The translations under genes and the position numbers were made by a program. Positions 51,730-60,074 of a DNA stretch of 64,000 nucleotides are shown in pieces. Within the stretch, counting starts at the first letter, position 1. Each line of letters begins with the position of its first letter. The DNA is from DASUFZ01 sp035541475. Lineage in GTDB: Bacteria > Myxococcota_A > UBA9160 > SMWR01. The notes under the pieces are model-generated. The model ran no database searches. It saw nothing but the letters and a program-made list of their open reading frames with translations, and had not been told where the DNA came from. Location of the stretch: positions 62,001-126,000 of the forward strand of contig DATKND010000093.1 in the NCBI GenBank assembly GCA_035541475.1, given 5' to 3'.

Positions 51730-52394
51730 CCGGACCGATCCCGATCGAGTGCACTCGCTACGCCGAGGACTGGTCGGCGCTGCTCGACGGCGAGCTCCCG
51801 CCGGCGCGCGAGGCGGAGCTGCGCGCGCACCTCGACGATTGCGCGCGCTGCCGGGCGAAGCTCGCGTCGCTCGCGCGCGTCGACGTGCTGCTCGCGGGCC
51901 TGCCCGTCGCCTCCGCCAACGCCGACCTCTTCGCGCGGCTGCGCGCGCGCATCGACGCGAACGAGGCAAGCGCGGCCGCGCCGCGCCTCGCGCCGCCGCG
52001 GCGGCGCCGCGCGCTTCGCCTCGCTGCGGCGGCGGTCGCGGCGGCCGCGGCGCTTGCGCTCTACCTCGCGCTGCCGCGCCCGCGCGGCGAGATCGCTCCG
52101 CAGCCCCCGCTTCGCGTCGCGAAGGCCCCGCAGCCGCGCGAGGTGCCCGCGGCGGAGCCGCCGATCGCTCCCCCGGCGCCGGCCGCTCCCGCGCCTCCGA
52201 CACAGGTTGCGGAGCGGCGCGCGGCGGCACCCGCGCCGGCGGCTCCCGAGCCCGCGCGCGACCCGGAGTTCGACTCGCTTCCGGCCGACGACCTCGCGGC
52301 CGGGATGGACCTCGACACCGCGAAGGATCTCCCGGTGATCGCGAATCTCGAGCTGCTCGAGCGGCTCGTGGCGATGGAGGAGGATCGCGGCTGA
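51726..52394 (+). CDS. zinc-finger (HC2) membrane anti-sigma factor
   Basis: A 222-residue protein. An N-terminal anti-sigma zinc finger (IECTRYAEDWSALLDGELPPAREAELRAHLDDCARCRAKLASL; C...H-x3-C-x2-C) binds the sigma factor; a transmembrane helix (LRLAAAAVAAAAALALYLAL, about residues 98-117) follows, then a Pro/Ala-rich periplasmic tail ending in a short acidic helix (LPVIANLELLERLVAMEED). It is coupled to the sigma gene upstream and to the DUF3106 gene downstream (TGATG). Confidence 0.85.
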   Translation: MTGPIPIECTRYAEDWSALLDGELPPAREAELRAHLDDCARCRAKLASLARVDVLLAGLPVASANADLFARLRARIDANEASAAAPRLAPPRRRRALRLAAAAVAAAAALALYLALPRPRGEIAPQPPLRVAKAPQPREVPAAEPPIAPPAPAAPAPPTQVAERRAAAPAPAAPEPARDPEFDSLPADDLAAGMDLDTAKDLPVIANLELLERLVAMEEDRG

Positions 52395-53119
52395 TGGACC
52401 GGCGTCGCCGCACGCTCGCCGCCCTCGGCGCGGCACTCGCGCTCGAGCTCGCGCTCGCGCCGGCCGCGGCGCGCGCGATCGAGCCCGCGGACGAGAAGAC
52501 GCCGGCCGGCGCCGAGCAGCCGCCCGCGCCCGGCGCGACGCCCGATCGCGCGACGCTCCGGCAGCGCTGGCAGAATGCGACGCCCGAGGAGCGCGCCCAG
52601 ATGCGCGAGCGGATGCGCGAGCGCTGGCAGAACGCGACCCCCGAGCAGCGTGAGCGGATCCGCGAGCGCGTGCGCGAGCGCCTGCAGAACGCGACGCCGG
52701 AGCAGCGTCAGCGCATCCTGCGCCGGCTCCGCCTCGGCGCGGGTCCCGTTCCGCCCGAGGAGCTCCAGGCGCTGCGGCGCGACTTCGGGAACGCGTCGCC
52801 GGACGAGATGAGGAACCTGCGCGCTCGGATCGTTCAGCTCCCGCCCGAGGAGCGGCGCGCGCTGCGCCAGCGCATCGCGCACTACCGCTCGCTCTCGCCG
52901 GCCGACCAGCAGGCGCTGCGGGACCGGCTCGCACAGCTCCGCTCGCTGCCCGCGCCGGAGCAGGACGCGATCCGGCAGAACGCGGCGCGCTTCCGCGCGA
53001 TGCCGCCGGCCGAGCAGGAGCGCCTGCGGAGCGCCTGGCAGCGGCTCCAGGCGATGCCGGAGGCGGAGCGCCAGAAGATCGTCGATCAGCTGCTCGCGGA
53101 GCCGCAGCCCGCGAACTAG
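52394..53119 (+). CDS. exported DUF3106-type protein with 19-residue repeats
   Basis: A 241-residue exported protein with a signal peptide (ALGAALALELALAPAAARA). Mature residues about 50-115 are three tandem copies of a 19-residue unit (R-[WL]-Q-N-A-T-P-E-x-R...RERMRE), and later units keep the LPPEERRALRQR and MPPAEQERLRSAWQR pattern, as in DUF3106 and Spy/CpxP-like proteins. It is the third gene of the sigma/anti-sigma operon, so it probably works as a periplasmic sensor, chaperone or regulator partner in the envelope stress response. Confidence 0.75.
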   Translation: MDRRRRTLAALGAALALELALAPAAARAIEPADEKTPAGAEQPPAPGATPDRATLRQRWQNATPEERAQMRERMRERWQNATPEQRERIRERVRERLQNATPEQRQRILRRLRLGAGPVPPEELQALRRDFGNASPDEMRNLRARIVQLPPEERRALRQRIAHYRSLSPADQQALRDRLAQLRSLPAPEQDAIRQNAARFRAMPPAEQERLRSAWQRLQAMPEAERQKIVDQLLAEPQPAN

Positions 53120-53350
53120 CAGGCGGGGTCGCGGAGATCGCCTCGGTGAGGGGCACGTGAATCTCCGTCGACACGCTGCAGGAGAACGCCGCGCCGCGAC
53201 GGTCGTGCTGATCCCATCGCAAGTCCTCGCCGACCAGCGGGTCCCCGCTGGCGCAGGGCCGCGGTGTGCCCCGCCGCCGCTCGACAGGCAGCCGGGTCGA
53301 GAACGACGCGCACGAGGCGCGCCTGGCGGACAGGCCCAGCGCCTCAATCC
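53120..53350. other. non-coding or decayed region before the repeat
   Basis: About 230 bp with no convincing gene. Plus-strand frames are interrupted by stops, and translated stretches show no family. The absence of RNA-like structure and the following direct repeat suggest remnant DNA of an insertion or lost gene. Confidence 0.4.
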
Positions 53351-53424
53351 CGCGCACAAGGGCTGGCAATTCGACATAACGACCGCTCTCGGACATTCGT
53401 ATCCCCGCTCGAATGTCCTATCCG
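53351..53424 (+). repeat. 74-bp direct repeat, copy A
   Basis: Starts CGCGCACAAGGGCTGGC and ends GAATGTCCTATCCGC. It matches 54667-54740 with a few substitutions and one indel. An inner inverted repeat GGACATTC...GAATGTCC is conserved in both copies. In the plus frame both encode HKGW-x-FDITTALGHSYP, and in the minus frame MSESGRYV. Confidence 0.8.
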
Positions 53425-53433
53425 CGATCGTCC

Positions 53434-53793
53434 TTACCACCACTCGGGAGCTCGGAGGTTCCAGTCCATCGCCGTCTCGTTCTGCTTCTCGAGTGACAGG
53501 CGCTCGTACGCCGAATACTCCTCGGGGCCACCCACGTACAGACACTTGCAATTGTCGGGATCGGCGTAGCTGTAGACGAAGTGGTCGTCCTGCGCGTGCG
53601 AGACGAGCTTTCGAGGCGGCATCGCCTTCAGATTCTCCAGCTTCGCCGGCGTATCGGCGGGCTCGGCGCGAAAGCCCGCGGCCGCGAGCAGCTGCTCTGT
53701 GCTCTGCGCTTCGCTTCGATTCACCGTCGCGCACCCGGCGAGGAGCACTGCGGCGGCGAGGAGGAGCGCTCCGATCCACGTGGTTTCTCTCAT
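53434..53793 (-). CDS. small lipoprotein of unknown function
   Basis: A 119-residue predicted lipoprotein (LLAAAVLLAGCATV, Cys about residue 21). The mature part has AEPADTPAKLENLKAMPPRKLVSHAQDDHFVYSYADPDNCKCLYVGGPEEYSAYERL, a small domain with a CKC pair. The ATG at 53793 is chosen because it starts the signal sequence; a longer frame upstream lacks one. It lies between the direct repeats with a membrane protein gene and is divergent from it. Family not recognised. Confidence 0.65.
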   Translation of the reverse strand: MRETTWIGALLLAAAVLLAGCATVNRSEAQSTEQLLAAAGFRAEPADTPAKLENLKAMPPRKLVSHAQDDHFVYSYADPDNCKCLYVGGPEEYSAYERLSLEKQNETAMDWNLRAPEWW

Positions 53794-53957
53794 CGTCGTT
53801 CTCCCTGGCCCGACAGGGAGCAAGAACGATGCCCGAGACCGGACCCGCGCGGCTCGTGTACCTCGCTCCATGAGCGATTCCGGCCCCGAGCAGGACGCAC
53901 ATTCTGCTTTGTGCAATCGAGGCGGCGACGGTCCGACACCGTGGTATCAACTGGGCA

Positions 53958-54428
53958 GTGGCGGCGAAGATCGCGAGCTGGAGCACGCGAAGCGCTTGGA
54001 TCCGGGAGGTGCTCCGCTCGGGAATCCTGGCCGGGCTCGCCATGGTTCCGTTCGCCGCGCTCTTCCGGGCGCGTGGGCTTCGCGTCAACGAGTATGGACG
54101 CAAGACGCTCGAGCTCGTCGTGGGCCGCGTCGCCGAGCCCGCGCACACCGTGCTGACGTTCGTCCAGCACCTCGTCATCAGCTGCGTGGTCGCTGTGCCG
54201 ATTCTGCTGCTGCTGGCGCGGGTTCCGCGGCGGCGCGATCGCATCGGGATCGCCGTCGCCTACGGCGCGCTCTTCTACGTGATCGTGAACTCGCTGCTGC
54301 TCCCCTTCGCCTTCGGCGATCCGACGCCGTGGCAGCTCGGCTTCGCGACGATCTATCCGAGCCTCTTCATCCACCTCGTCTACGGATTCGTGATCGGGTG
54401 GGTGGCGCGGCCGCCGCCGCGTGCGTAG
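53958..54428 (+). CDS. membrane protein of unknown function
   Basis: A 156-residue protein with about four transmembrane helices (ILAGLAMVPFAALF; LVISCVVAVPILLLLA; IGIAVAYGALFYVIVNSLLLPFAF; SLFIHLVYGFVIGWVA). The loop between the first two (RGLRVNEYGRKTLELVVGRVAEPAH) is charged. The start is GTG at 53958. It sits between the 74-bp direct repeats. The family is not recognised; the layout recalls YagU/DUF1440-like proteins, without confidence. Confidence 0.6.
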   Translation: MAAKIASWSTRSAWIREVLRSGILAGLAMVPFAALFRARGLRVNEYGRKTLELVVGRVAEPAHTVLTFVQHLVISCVVAVPILLLLARVPRRRDRIGIAVAYGALFYVIVNSLLLPFAFGDPTPWQLGFATIYPSLFIHLVYGFVIGWVARPPPRA

Positions 54429-54512
54429 GCCGCTCTGCTCCGGAGCAGCCGCGAGCCGCTCCTCGGGGCGAGGCCGAGTACTTCGGCCCGGACGCTTCGC
54501 TCGGATCCTTCT

Positions 54513-54668
54513 CGGTGTGCCGTAGATCGCGTCGAGCCCGCGGACCACGAGGCCCTTCTCCTCGGCGCGCACGATCGCGGCGACCGTGATGCCGAAGGGA
54601 TTCGGCCGGTCCTTGGCGCGCTGCGCGAAGATGCCGAGCAGCGGCATGTCGTCGCGTCCGCGCGGACG
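54513..54668 (-). pseudogene. fragment of a TrmO-like tRNA methyltransferase gene
   Basis: About 52 codons read RPRGRDDMPLLGIFAQRAKDR then PNPFGITVAAIVRAEE and KGLVVRGLDAIYGTP, which match the family-defining core of TrmO (GIFA-x-R-x3-RPNP-x-G...VRGLDAI-x-GTP). The family is 150-240 residues; here both ends are lost. After GTP the frame diverges, although an alternate frame continues as KDPSEASGPKY, suggesting a frameshift. The upstream end stops at the 74-bp repeat copy B. Confidence 0.6.
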
Positions 54669-54740
54669 CGCACAAGGGCTGGCGATTTGACATAACGACC
54701 GCTCTCGGACATTCGTATCCCGCTTGAATGTCCTATCCGC
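54667..54740 (+). repeat. 74-bp direct repeat, copy B
   Basis: Partner of 53351-53424, same orientation, 1,316 bp apart. Its left end abuts the trmO fragment exactly, and its right end runs into a short coding tail. Arms GGACATTC and GAATGTCC can form a hairpin with an 11-base loop. Confidence 0.8.
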
Positions 54741-54838
54741 TCGACCCCGCTACGATCCGCATCGGCGAGCGCGTGCGCGCTTGCTTCGAGCTGCTCGGCG
54801 GCGACGTCCGGGTGCCGCGCTGGCTGCGCGACGCGTGA
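54728..54838 (+). pseudogene. C-terminal remnant, possibly an OB-fold (DUF35-like) tail
   Basis: An open stretch of 36 codons ending at a TGA reads SYPLDPATIRIGERVRACF then ELLGGDVRVPRWLRDA. The IRIGERV...FE...VRVPR pattern resembles the end of a DUF35 OB domain (G-x-V-x-x-F...x-P-R-x). The DNA upstream belongs to repeat copy B, so the rest of the gene has been lost. It starts 13 bp before the glycosyltransferase-like gene. Confidence 0.35.
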
Positions 54839-54851
54839 GCGCGTTGGCCGG

Positions 54852-56618
54852 ATGAGCGCTCCCGCCGGCGCGCCGGATGCCTTCCTCTCGCGCCGCGCCT
54901 GGGCCGTCGCGCTGCTGGCCGCCGTGGCGCTGACGGGACTCGATGCGCTGAAGCCGCTGGTGGTCGACGATCCCGTCTACGTCGCCTACGCGCGCCAGAT
55001 CGCGTCGCATCCGCTCGATCCCTACGGCTTCGAGATCTTCTGGTACGACGCGCCCGAGCCGGCCATGCGCATCGGCACCGTGCCCGCCGTGCTCCCGTAC
55101 TGGCTCGGCGCGGCGATCGCGCTGTGCGGCGAGCACCCGGTCGCCTGGAAGCTCTCGCTGCTGCCCTTCGCGCTCGCGCTGACCAGCGCGCTCGCCTTCC
55201 TGCTCGACCGCTTCGCCCGGCCCTTCGCGACGCCGCTGCTGTTCGTGCTGGCGCTCGGCCCGGCCGTGCTGCCCGGTTTCAACCTGATGCTCGACGTGCC
55301 GGCGGTCGCGCTCGGGCTGCAGGGCTTCGCGCTCTTCCTGCGCGGCGGCGAGGGCGGCGGGCGCACGGGCGCCACCGTCGCCTCGGGTCTCGCGCTCGCG
55401 CTGGCGATGCAGACGAAATACTCGGCGGTGGTCTACGCGGCGCTGGTGGGAGCGGCGGCGCTGCTCTCGAGGCGACGTCGCGATGGACTGCTCGCGCTCG
55501 CGCTGGCGGCCGCCGTGTTCGTCGGCTGGGAGGCGCTGCTGGTCGCGCGCTATGGGCAGTCGCACTTCCTGGCCGGCATCGAGCGACTGCAGGCGCGCGA
55601 CAACCTCGAGTGGCTCTCGCGCGCCGACGCGCGCACGCCGGGGACGTCCGCGCTCTACTGGATTCTCAGCCTGCTCACGCTGCTCGGCGGAACGGCCGGC
55701 GCTGCGGGCCTGCTCGGGGCGGTCGGCCTCGGCGCGCGACGCCGGTCGGTGACGGGGGCCGCGCTGGCCGCCGCGGCGGCCTTCGCCGCGATCCCGTTCC
55801 TGCCTCAGCCGCCGGCCTTCCAGACCGACGCCTTCTTCGCGAAGTTCGCCGCGATCAATCCGTCCGTGCTGCTGCTGCTGCCGCTCGGGCTCGCCGTGGC
55901 GCTCGTTCTGCTGCTCGCCGCGCGGCGCGCGCTGCGCGGCGACGGCGCGGAGCTCGCACGAGGCCGCCTGCTGGTCGCCTGGCTGGCGATCGAGCTGGCC
56001 GGCTTCTTCCTGATCTCGCCCTACCCCGTCGTGCGCCGCGTGATCGGCCTCGGCATCGCCGCCGCGCTGCTCGGTGCGCAGCTCGCCAGCCGGCGCGCGG
56101 CCGAGCCCGACGTGCGCGCGGGGCTGCGCGTCGCGACGGCCTTCGGCCTGGCGCTGGCCGCGCTCTACTTCGGCGCCGACCTCGCGGACGCTCGCTCGCG
56201 CCGCGCGCTGCTCGAAGCCGTGTTGGAGCGCCTGCCGCCGGAGTCGGCCGGCCGCCGCTGGTACACCGGCCACTGGGAGGCGCAGTACTACCTGGAGCGC
56301 GCCGGGCTGCGACCCGCGATCGTGTCGAGCTCCCGCTTGCAGCCGGGCGACTGGCTGGTGCTGTTCGAGGGCGTCGACCGGCCGCAGAGCTGGTTCCCGG
56401 CCGACCATCTGCGCCGCGTCGATCAGCTCGTGGCCCGCAGCGCCTGGCCCTGGTCGACCATGCCCCGCTACTACGGCAGCCCGGTGCCGCTGCGCCGTCA
56501 GCCGCCGCACCAGGCGGTGGCGCGCCTCTATCAGGTCACCCAGGAGGTGGAGCCGCAGCCGCGCGTCAGCCCCGCTCCTCGAGGTGGCGCGTCTGCACGG
56601 CCATCAGCCGGATGGTGA
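54852..56618 (+). CDS. polytopic membrane protein, PMT/GT39-like
   Basis: A 588-residue protein with about 12 hydrophobic segments and a soluble C-terminal part of about 130 residues. The first loop after helix 1 reads VVDDPVYVAYARQIASHPLDPYG, placing an Asp-Asp pair in the catalytic position of the dolichyl-phosphate-mannose transferase superfamily. NLMLDVPAVALGLQGFALFLRG and MQTKYSAVVY also fit GT39 relatives. The C-terminus ends with RRWYTGHWEAQYYLERAG. It probably transfers sugars from a polyprenyl carrier in the periplasm. Confidence 0.7.
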   Translation: MSAPAGAPDAFLSRRAWAVALLAAVALTGLDALKPLVVDDPVYVAYARQIASHPLDPYGFEIFWYDAPEPAMRIGTVPAVLPYWLGAAIALCGEHPVAWKLSLLPFALALTSALAFLLDRFARPFATPLLFVLALGPAVLPGFNLMLDVPAVALGLQGFALFLRGGEGGGRTGATVASGLALALAMQTKYSAVVYAALVGAAALLSRRRRDGLLALALAAAVFVGWEALLVARYGQSHFLAGIERLQARDNLEWLSRADARTPGTSALYWILSLLTLLGGTAGAAGLLGAVGLGARRRSVTGAALAAAAAFAAIPFLPQPPAFQTDAFFAKFAAINPSVLLLLPLGLAVALVLLLAARRALRGDGAELARGRLLVAWLAIELAGFFLISPYPVVRRVIGLGIAAALLGAQLASRRAAEPDVRAGLRVATAFGLALAALYFGADLADARSRRALLEAVLERLPPESAGRRWYTGHWEAQYYLERAGLRPAIVSSSRLQPGDWLVLFEGVDRPQSWFPADHLRRVDQLVARSAWPWSTMPRYYGSPVPLRRQPPHQAVARLYQVTQEVEPQPRVSPAPRGGASARPSAGW

Positions 56619-56700
56619 TGCGGCGCGGCAGCAGGCAGCGCATCAGCTGCGAGGCGAAGCGGTCGAAGCGGAGAGAGGTCGTGATGTAAAATTCCGCGGA
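56566..56700 (-). pseudogene. C-terminal gene tail of unknown origin
   Basis: The minus-strand frame ending at 56566 reads EFYITTSLRFDRFASQLMR then CLLPRRITIRLMAVQTRHLEERG, with codon use like a real protein end. It overlaps the 3' end of the membrane gene by about 50 bp. No start or upstream domain is found before the next gene at 56792, so it looks like the tail of a lost gene. A C-terminal SDR-like tail is one idea. Confidence 0.35.
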
Positions 56701-56791
56701 CGCTGCGCCGGGCGACCCGAGCGCGCCTGCGTAGTCGTTCCGAGCACGGTGATACGCGTCTCCGTCACGAGACGGTCCACACCGGCGCTGG

Positions 56792-58564
56792 TCACGGAGA
56801 CCGCGTCGCGCCTTCTGGCGCTGCTTCAGCTCGGATTTCGTAAGCGCTCATCGTGCCGATGCGGTGCACGAGGCGCAGGGCCGGATCGTCGCCGAGCGTC
56901 GCGAGGTAGAAGGGTCGCAGCAAGCGCAGGCCGCTCAGGTCGGGGAGGTGGTGGACGAGGATGGTCGTGAAGCCGAGCTCGCGCAGCCGGCGAAGCGCTC
57001 CCGGATCGGGCAGGCGATCCGCGAGCTCCTTCAGCTCCTCGCGCACGCGGGGCATGGCCGAGCCATAGCAGGCGGAGGTCCGGCGTCGGTGCCAGCCGGT
57101 GAGCAGGACGCGACCCGGGGCCGTGAAGCCGGAGCGCTCTCCGAAGACGTCGAAGGGAACCTCGAAGAGCGGCCCGCGGTTCCCGCGCCGGGCGAGCTCC
57201 TCGAAGAATGCGATCGAATCCTCGGCCGGCCGGATGCGCGGAAGAATCCAGCGCCCGCTCCATGGCGGCGCGCCGAAGCTGGCCAGGAACGTCAGTGCGA
57301 CGAGCGCGCAGGCGGCCGGCGCCGCGCGGCGTCCGGCGCGCTCGAGCAACCAGGCCGCGCCCGCGCCGGCGAGCAGGCATGCGACCAGGAGTACGCCGAC
57401 CGAGAGCCGCTCGACCACGCGCACGGAGCTCAAGCCGGGGAGCACCCGCGCCAGCGCCGCGTGCGGATCGAAGGCGGTCTCGAAGCCGATGCGTGAGAGT
57501 TGCGCCGCAGTGTCGGGGCCCGCTGCGACGAACAGCAGCGCGAGCGCACCGAGGCCGAGCGCCGCGCGCGGATCGCCGCCGGCTCCGGGCAGCGCCACCG
57601 CGGCCGGCGCCAGCGCGCCGAGCAGCGCGAGCCCGAGGAGGACCCAGCCGAAGAACAGGCTGCCCCCCGGCGCGTACGAGCTCCATGGCGCGAAGATGAA
57701 GCCCCCGGAGTAGCTCCGCAGCGTGCCTTCGGCGAGCGCGTCGAGGTAGGGACCGAGCACGAGCACCGCCGCGAGCGCGGCGACGGCGAGCGGCAGCGCG
57801 ATCTGCGCGGGCGATGCTCGGCGCGGCGCGCGGCGAAGGAGCAGCCATGCCGCGAATGGCAGCGCGAGCAGCGCCGCCGCGACCAACGGGTAGTAGTCGG
57901 TCGCGATCTGCAGCGAGATCGCGGCCGTGAGCGCGAGAGCGTCGCGCCAACGCCCTTCGCGGAAGAGCCGCTCCGCAAAGTAGAGCGACAAGGCCGTGAA
58001 GGAGATGTCCCAGACACTCGGGTGGGTCATGTGGCCGAGGCGAATCGGGTGGAACGCGAAGAGCAGCGCCGCGACGAGACCCGCGGCCGAGCGCCGCGTC
58101 CAGCGCCAGACCAGCAGGTACATCGCGAGCGCAGCCACGGCGCTCTGGAGCGTCAGCGCGGTGTTGTAGATCAGGATCGGATCCGAGGTCACGAGTGCGG
58201 CGGGGATGCCGAACGCGCCGAGCGCGATCATGGGGATGCCGACGGTCAGGCTCCGCCGCATCGGCGCGCAGGGCTCGGCGTCGAAGAGCGCGAACGGCGC
58301 AGAGACGAGTGTCGTTGCGTTGCGGCCGACGAGCCAGGCCTCGTAGACGACGTCGCCTTCGACAATCGCGTCGGGGAGCACTGGCTGGTGGTCGACCGGG
58401 ACGACGTCGGCTGCGCCGGCTCGCCACACTTCTCCGTGCGCGAAGGCGACCGCGATCGCGAGCAGGCCAATGACCCCGACGGCGGGTGCGGCTCGAACCC
58501 AGAGCTTCCGCGCGCCGTGGCCCTCGGTTTCGCATGCGACGGAGGCCGCGCGCTGCTGCTTCAC
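56792..58564 (-). CDS. polytopic membrane protein, paralogue 1 of a 590-residue pair
   Basis: A 590-residue protein with about 11 helices and a soluble C-terminal domain. Shared signatures with the gene at 61813-63582 include DVVYEAWLVGRNA, LLFAFHPIRLGHMTHPSVWDI, FREGRWRDAL, SSYAPGGSLFFGW, RIRPAEDSIAFFEELA, GWHRRRTSACYGS and LRELGFTTILVHH. The fold resembles GT39/YfhO-like enzymes, but the usual first-loop DE motif is replaced by EGDVVYEAW. The substrate is unknown. The end near 56792 lies 91 bp from a gene tail. Confidence 0.7.
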   Translation of the reverse strand: MKQQRAASVACETEGHGARKLWVRAAPAVGVIGLLAIAVAFAHGEVWRAGAADVVPVDHQPVLPDAIVEGDVVYEAWLVGRNATTLVSAPFALFDAEPCAPMRRSLTVGIPMIALGAFGIPAALVTSDPILIYNTALTLQSAVAALAMYLLVWRWTRRSAAGLVAALLFAFHPIRLGHMTHPSVWDISFTALSLYFAERLFREGRWRDALALTAAISLQIATDYYPLVAAALLALPFAAWLLLRRAPRRASPAQIALPLAVAALAAVLVLGPYLDALAEGTLRSYSGGFIFAPWSSYAPGGSLFFGWVLLGLALLGALAPAAVALPGAGGDPRAALGLGALALLFVAAGPDTAAQLSRIGFETAFDPHAALARVLPGLSSVRVVERLSVGVLLVACLLAGAGAAWLLERAGRRAAPAACALVALTFLASFGAPPWSGRWILPRIRPAEDSIAFFEELARRGNRGPLFEVPFDVFGERSGFTAPGRVLLTGWHRRRTSACYGSAMPRVREELKELADRLPDPGALRRLRELGFTTILVHHLPDLSGLRLLRPFYLATLGDDPALRLVHRIGTMSAYEIRAEAAPEGATRSP

Positions 58565-58723
58565 TTCGCTCCTCCTGGAGTCGGCACCACCGTCGGCGTC
58601 TCGGACTCGATCTCGAAGGCGTCCATGGCTTCGGTCTCGCGCAGCGAACGCCGCGCGCTCTACGCGGCGCTCGCGCGCCCGAGCCCGCGCGTCTTCTCCT
58701 TCCTCGACGTGGAGTTCGTCCGC

Positions 58724-60064
58724 TCATAGCCTCGCGAGCTTCACGGCGCGCACCGCGAGGAACGTCATGCGCAGCAGCTCGAAGCCGTGGCGGAAGCGGT
58801 GGATCTGCGTCGTGCCGAAGCGGCGCTCGCGGTAGCGGATCGGCACGTCGACGATGCCGAGCCCGAGCAGCGCCGCCGGGAAGAGCAACTCGAAATCGCC
58901 GAAGGGGTCGCGCTCGCCGAACGTCTCGCGCCAGCGCCGGAAGCGCGCGTAATCGTGGCGCGCGAAGAGCTTGGTGCCGCACAGCACGTCGCTGAGCGGC
59001 GCCCCGATGATCCACGAGAGCACCTTGGCGAAGAACAGGTTGCCGAGCAGGTTGAGGCCGCGCATCGCACGGTCCTCCATCGGGTAGACGAGGCGGCTGC
59101 CGTTGACGAAGTCCGCGTGGCCGTGACACCAGGCCTGGTAGAAGCGCGGCAGCATCTCGGGGGGCACGGTGAGGTCCGCGTCGAGGATGGCGCACAGCTC
59201 GCCCGAGGCGCGCTCGAGCCCGAGCCGCACGGCATCCGCCTTGCCGATGCCGCTCTGCTGGTAGGAGCGGCACTCGAAGCGCTGCGCGTACTTCGCGCAC
59301 ACGCGCTGGATCTCCTGCCAGGTGGCGTCCTGCGAGTGGCCCTCGACGAAGATCACCTCGACCTTCGCCCCCTCGATCGCCGGCAGGCGCGCGAGCGCGG
59401 GCTCGATGTTGCCCTCCTCGTTGCGCGCGGGGATCACCACGGAGAGCGAGGGATGCTCGCCGCCGCCGACCACGCGGCGCAGGAACACGATGTCGATCGC
59501 CGCGAAGTTCCGCGCGAAGGGAAGGAGCGAGACGAGCTTGCAGAGCCAGGTTCCGAGGCCGAGCAGGCGGAAGGGGAACCAGGCCGCAGGTCGCTCGCGC
59601 ACGACCTCGAAGCCGGAGAGCCGCGCGATGTTGACGAGCGCGCTGCGCGTCACGAACGAGGTCGGCGTCTCCGCCTCGCTGAGCCCGAGCCGGCGCGCGA
59701 GCCGGAAGACACCGCCGAGATACGGGTTGAAGCAGACGGCGAGCAAGCGCGTCGTGCGCGAGAGCCTCGGCGCGAGCTCCATCAGCATGCCCTGGATGTC
59801 GTAGTCATAGTTGAAGTTCGCGTAGAGCAGCACCGCAGAGCGCTCCTCGCGCTCGTCCGAGAGATCGGGGAACGGCTCGCCCTGCGCGAGGCGCTGCTTG
59901 CGCGGGCACTCGATCTGCTCGAGCAGCTCGCCGCGGTCCGACGCGTGCGGGAGCCACTGGATCAGCCGATCGTAGTAGCGTGTCGCGCAGGAGATCTCGG
60001 CGGCGATCTGACGGATCAGATGGCGTGTTGATACCTTCCAGCGCATCGCGGCGGGCAGGAGCAT
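58724..60064 (-). CDS. family 2 glycosyltransferase with methyltransferase-like N-terminus
   Basis: A 446-residue two-part protein. Residues about 1-190 (SAVLLYANFNYDYDIQGMLMELAPRLSRTTRLLAVCFNPY...ARLSGFEVV) resemble a truncated SAM-methyltransferase fold with no clear SAM motif. Residues about 200-446 are a GT2 domain: LSVVIPARNEEGNIEPAL, EVIFVEGHSQDATW, LCAILDADLTVPPE (DxD-like), FVNGSRLVYPMEDRAMR and VLCGTKLF. Typical members add sugars to polyprenyl or lipid carriers (DPM1-like). The start at 60064 is 10 bp from the divergent gene. Confidence 0.8.
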   Translation of the reverse strand: MLLPAAMRWKVSTRHLIRQIAAEISCATRYYDRLIQWLPHASDRGELLEQIECPRKQRLAQGEPFPDLSDEREERSAVLLYANFNYDYDIQGMLMELAPRLSRTTRLLAVCFNPYLGGVFRLARRLGLSEAETPTSFVTRSALVNIARLSGFEVVRERPAAWFPFRLLGLGTWLCKLVSLLPFARNFAAIDIVFLRRVVGGGEHPSLSVVIPARNEEGNIEPALARLPAIEGAKVEVIFVEGHSQDATWQEIQRVCAKYAQRFECRSYQQSGIGKADAVRLGLERASGELCAILDADLTVPPEMLPRFYQAWCHGHADFVNGSRLVYPMEDRAMRGLNLLGNLFFAKVLSWIIGAPLSDVLCGTKLFARHDYARFRRWRETFGERDPFGDFELLFPAALLGLGIVDVPIRYRERRFGTTQIHRFRHGFELLRMTFLAVRAVKLARL

Positions 60065-60074
60065 AAGGCGGGGC

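Noticed and set aside
58625..58729. Short plus-strand frame ending FSFLDVEFVRS between two membrane genes
   Set aside because: Only about 34 codons from the nearest ATG, no recognised family and no ribosome site; it is also the end of a long antisense shadow frame.
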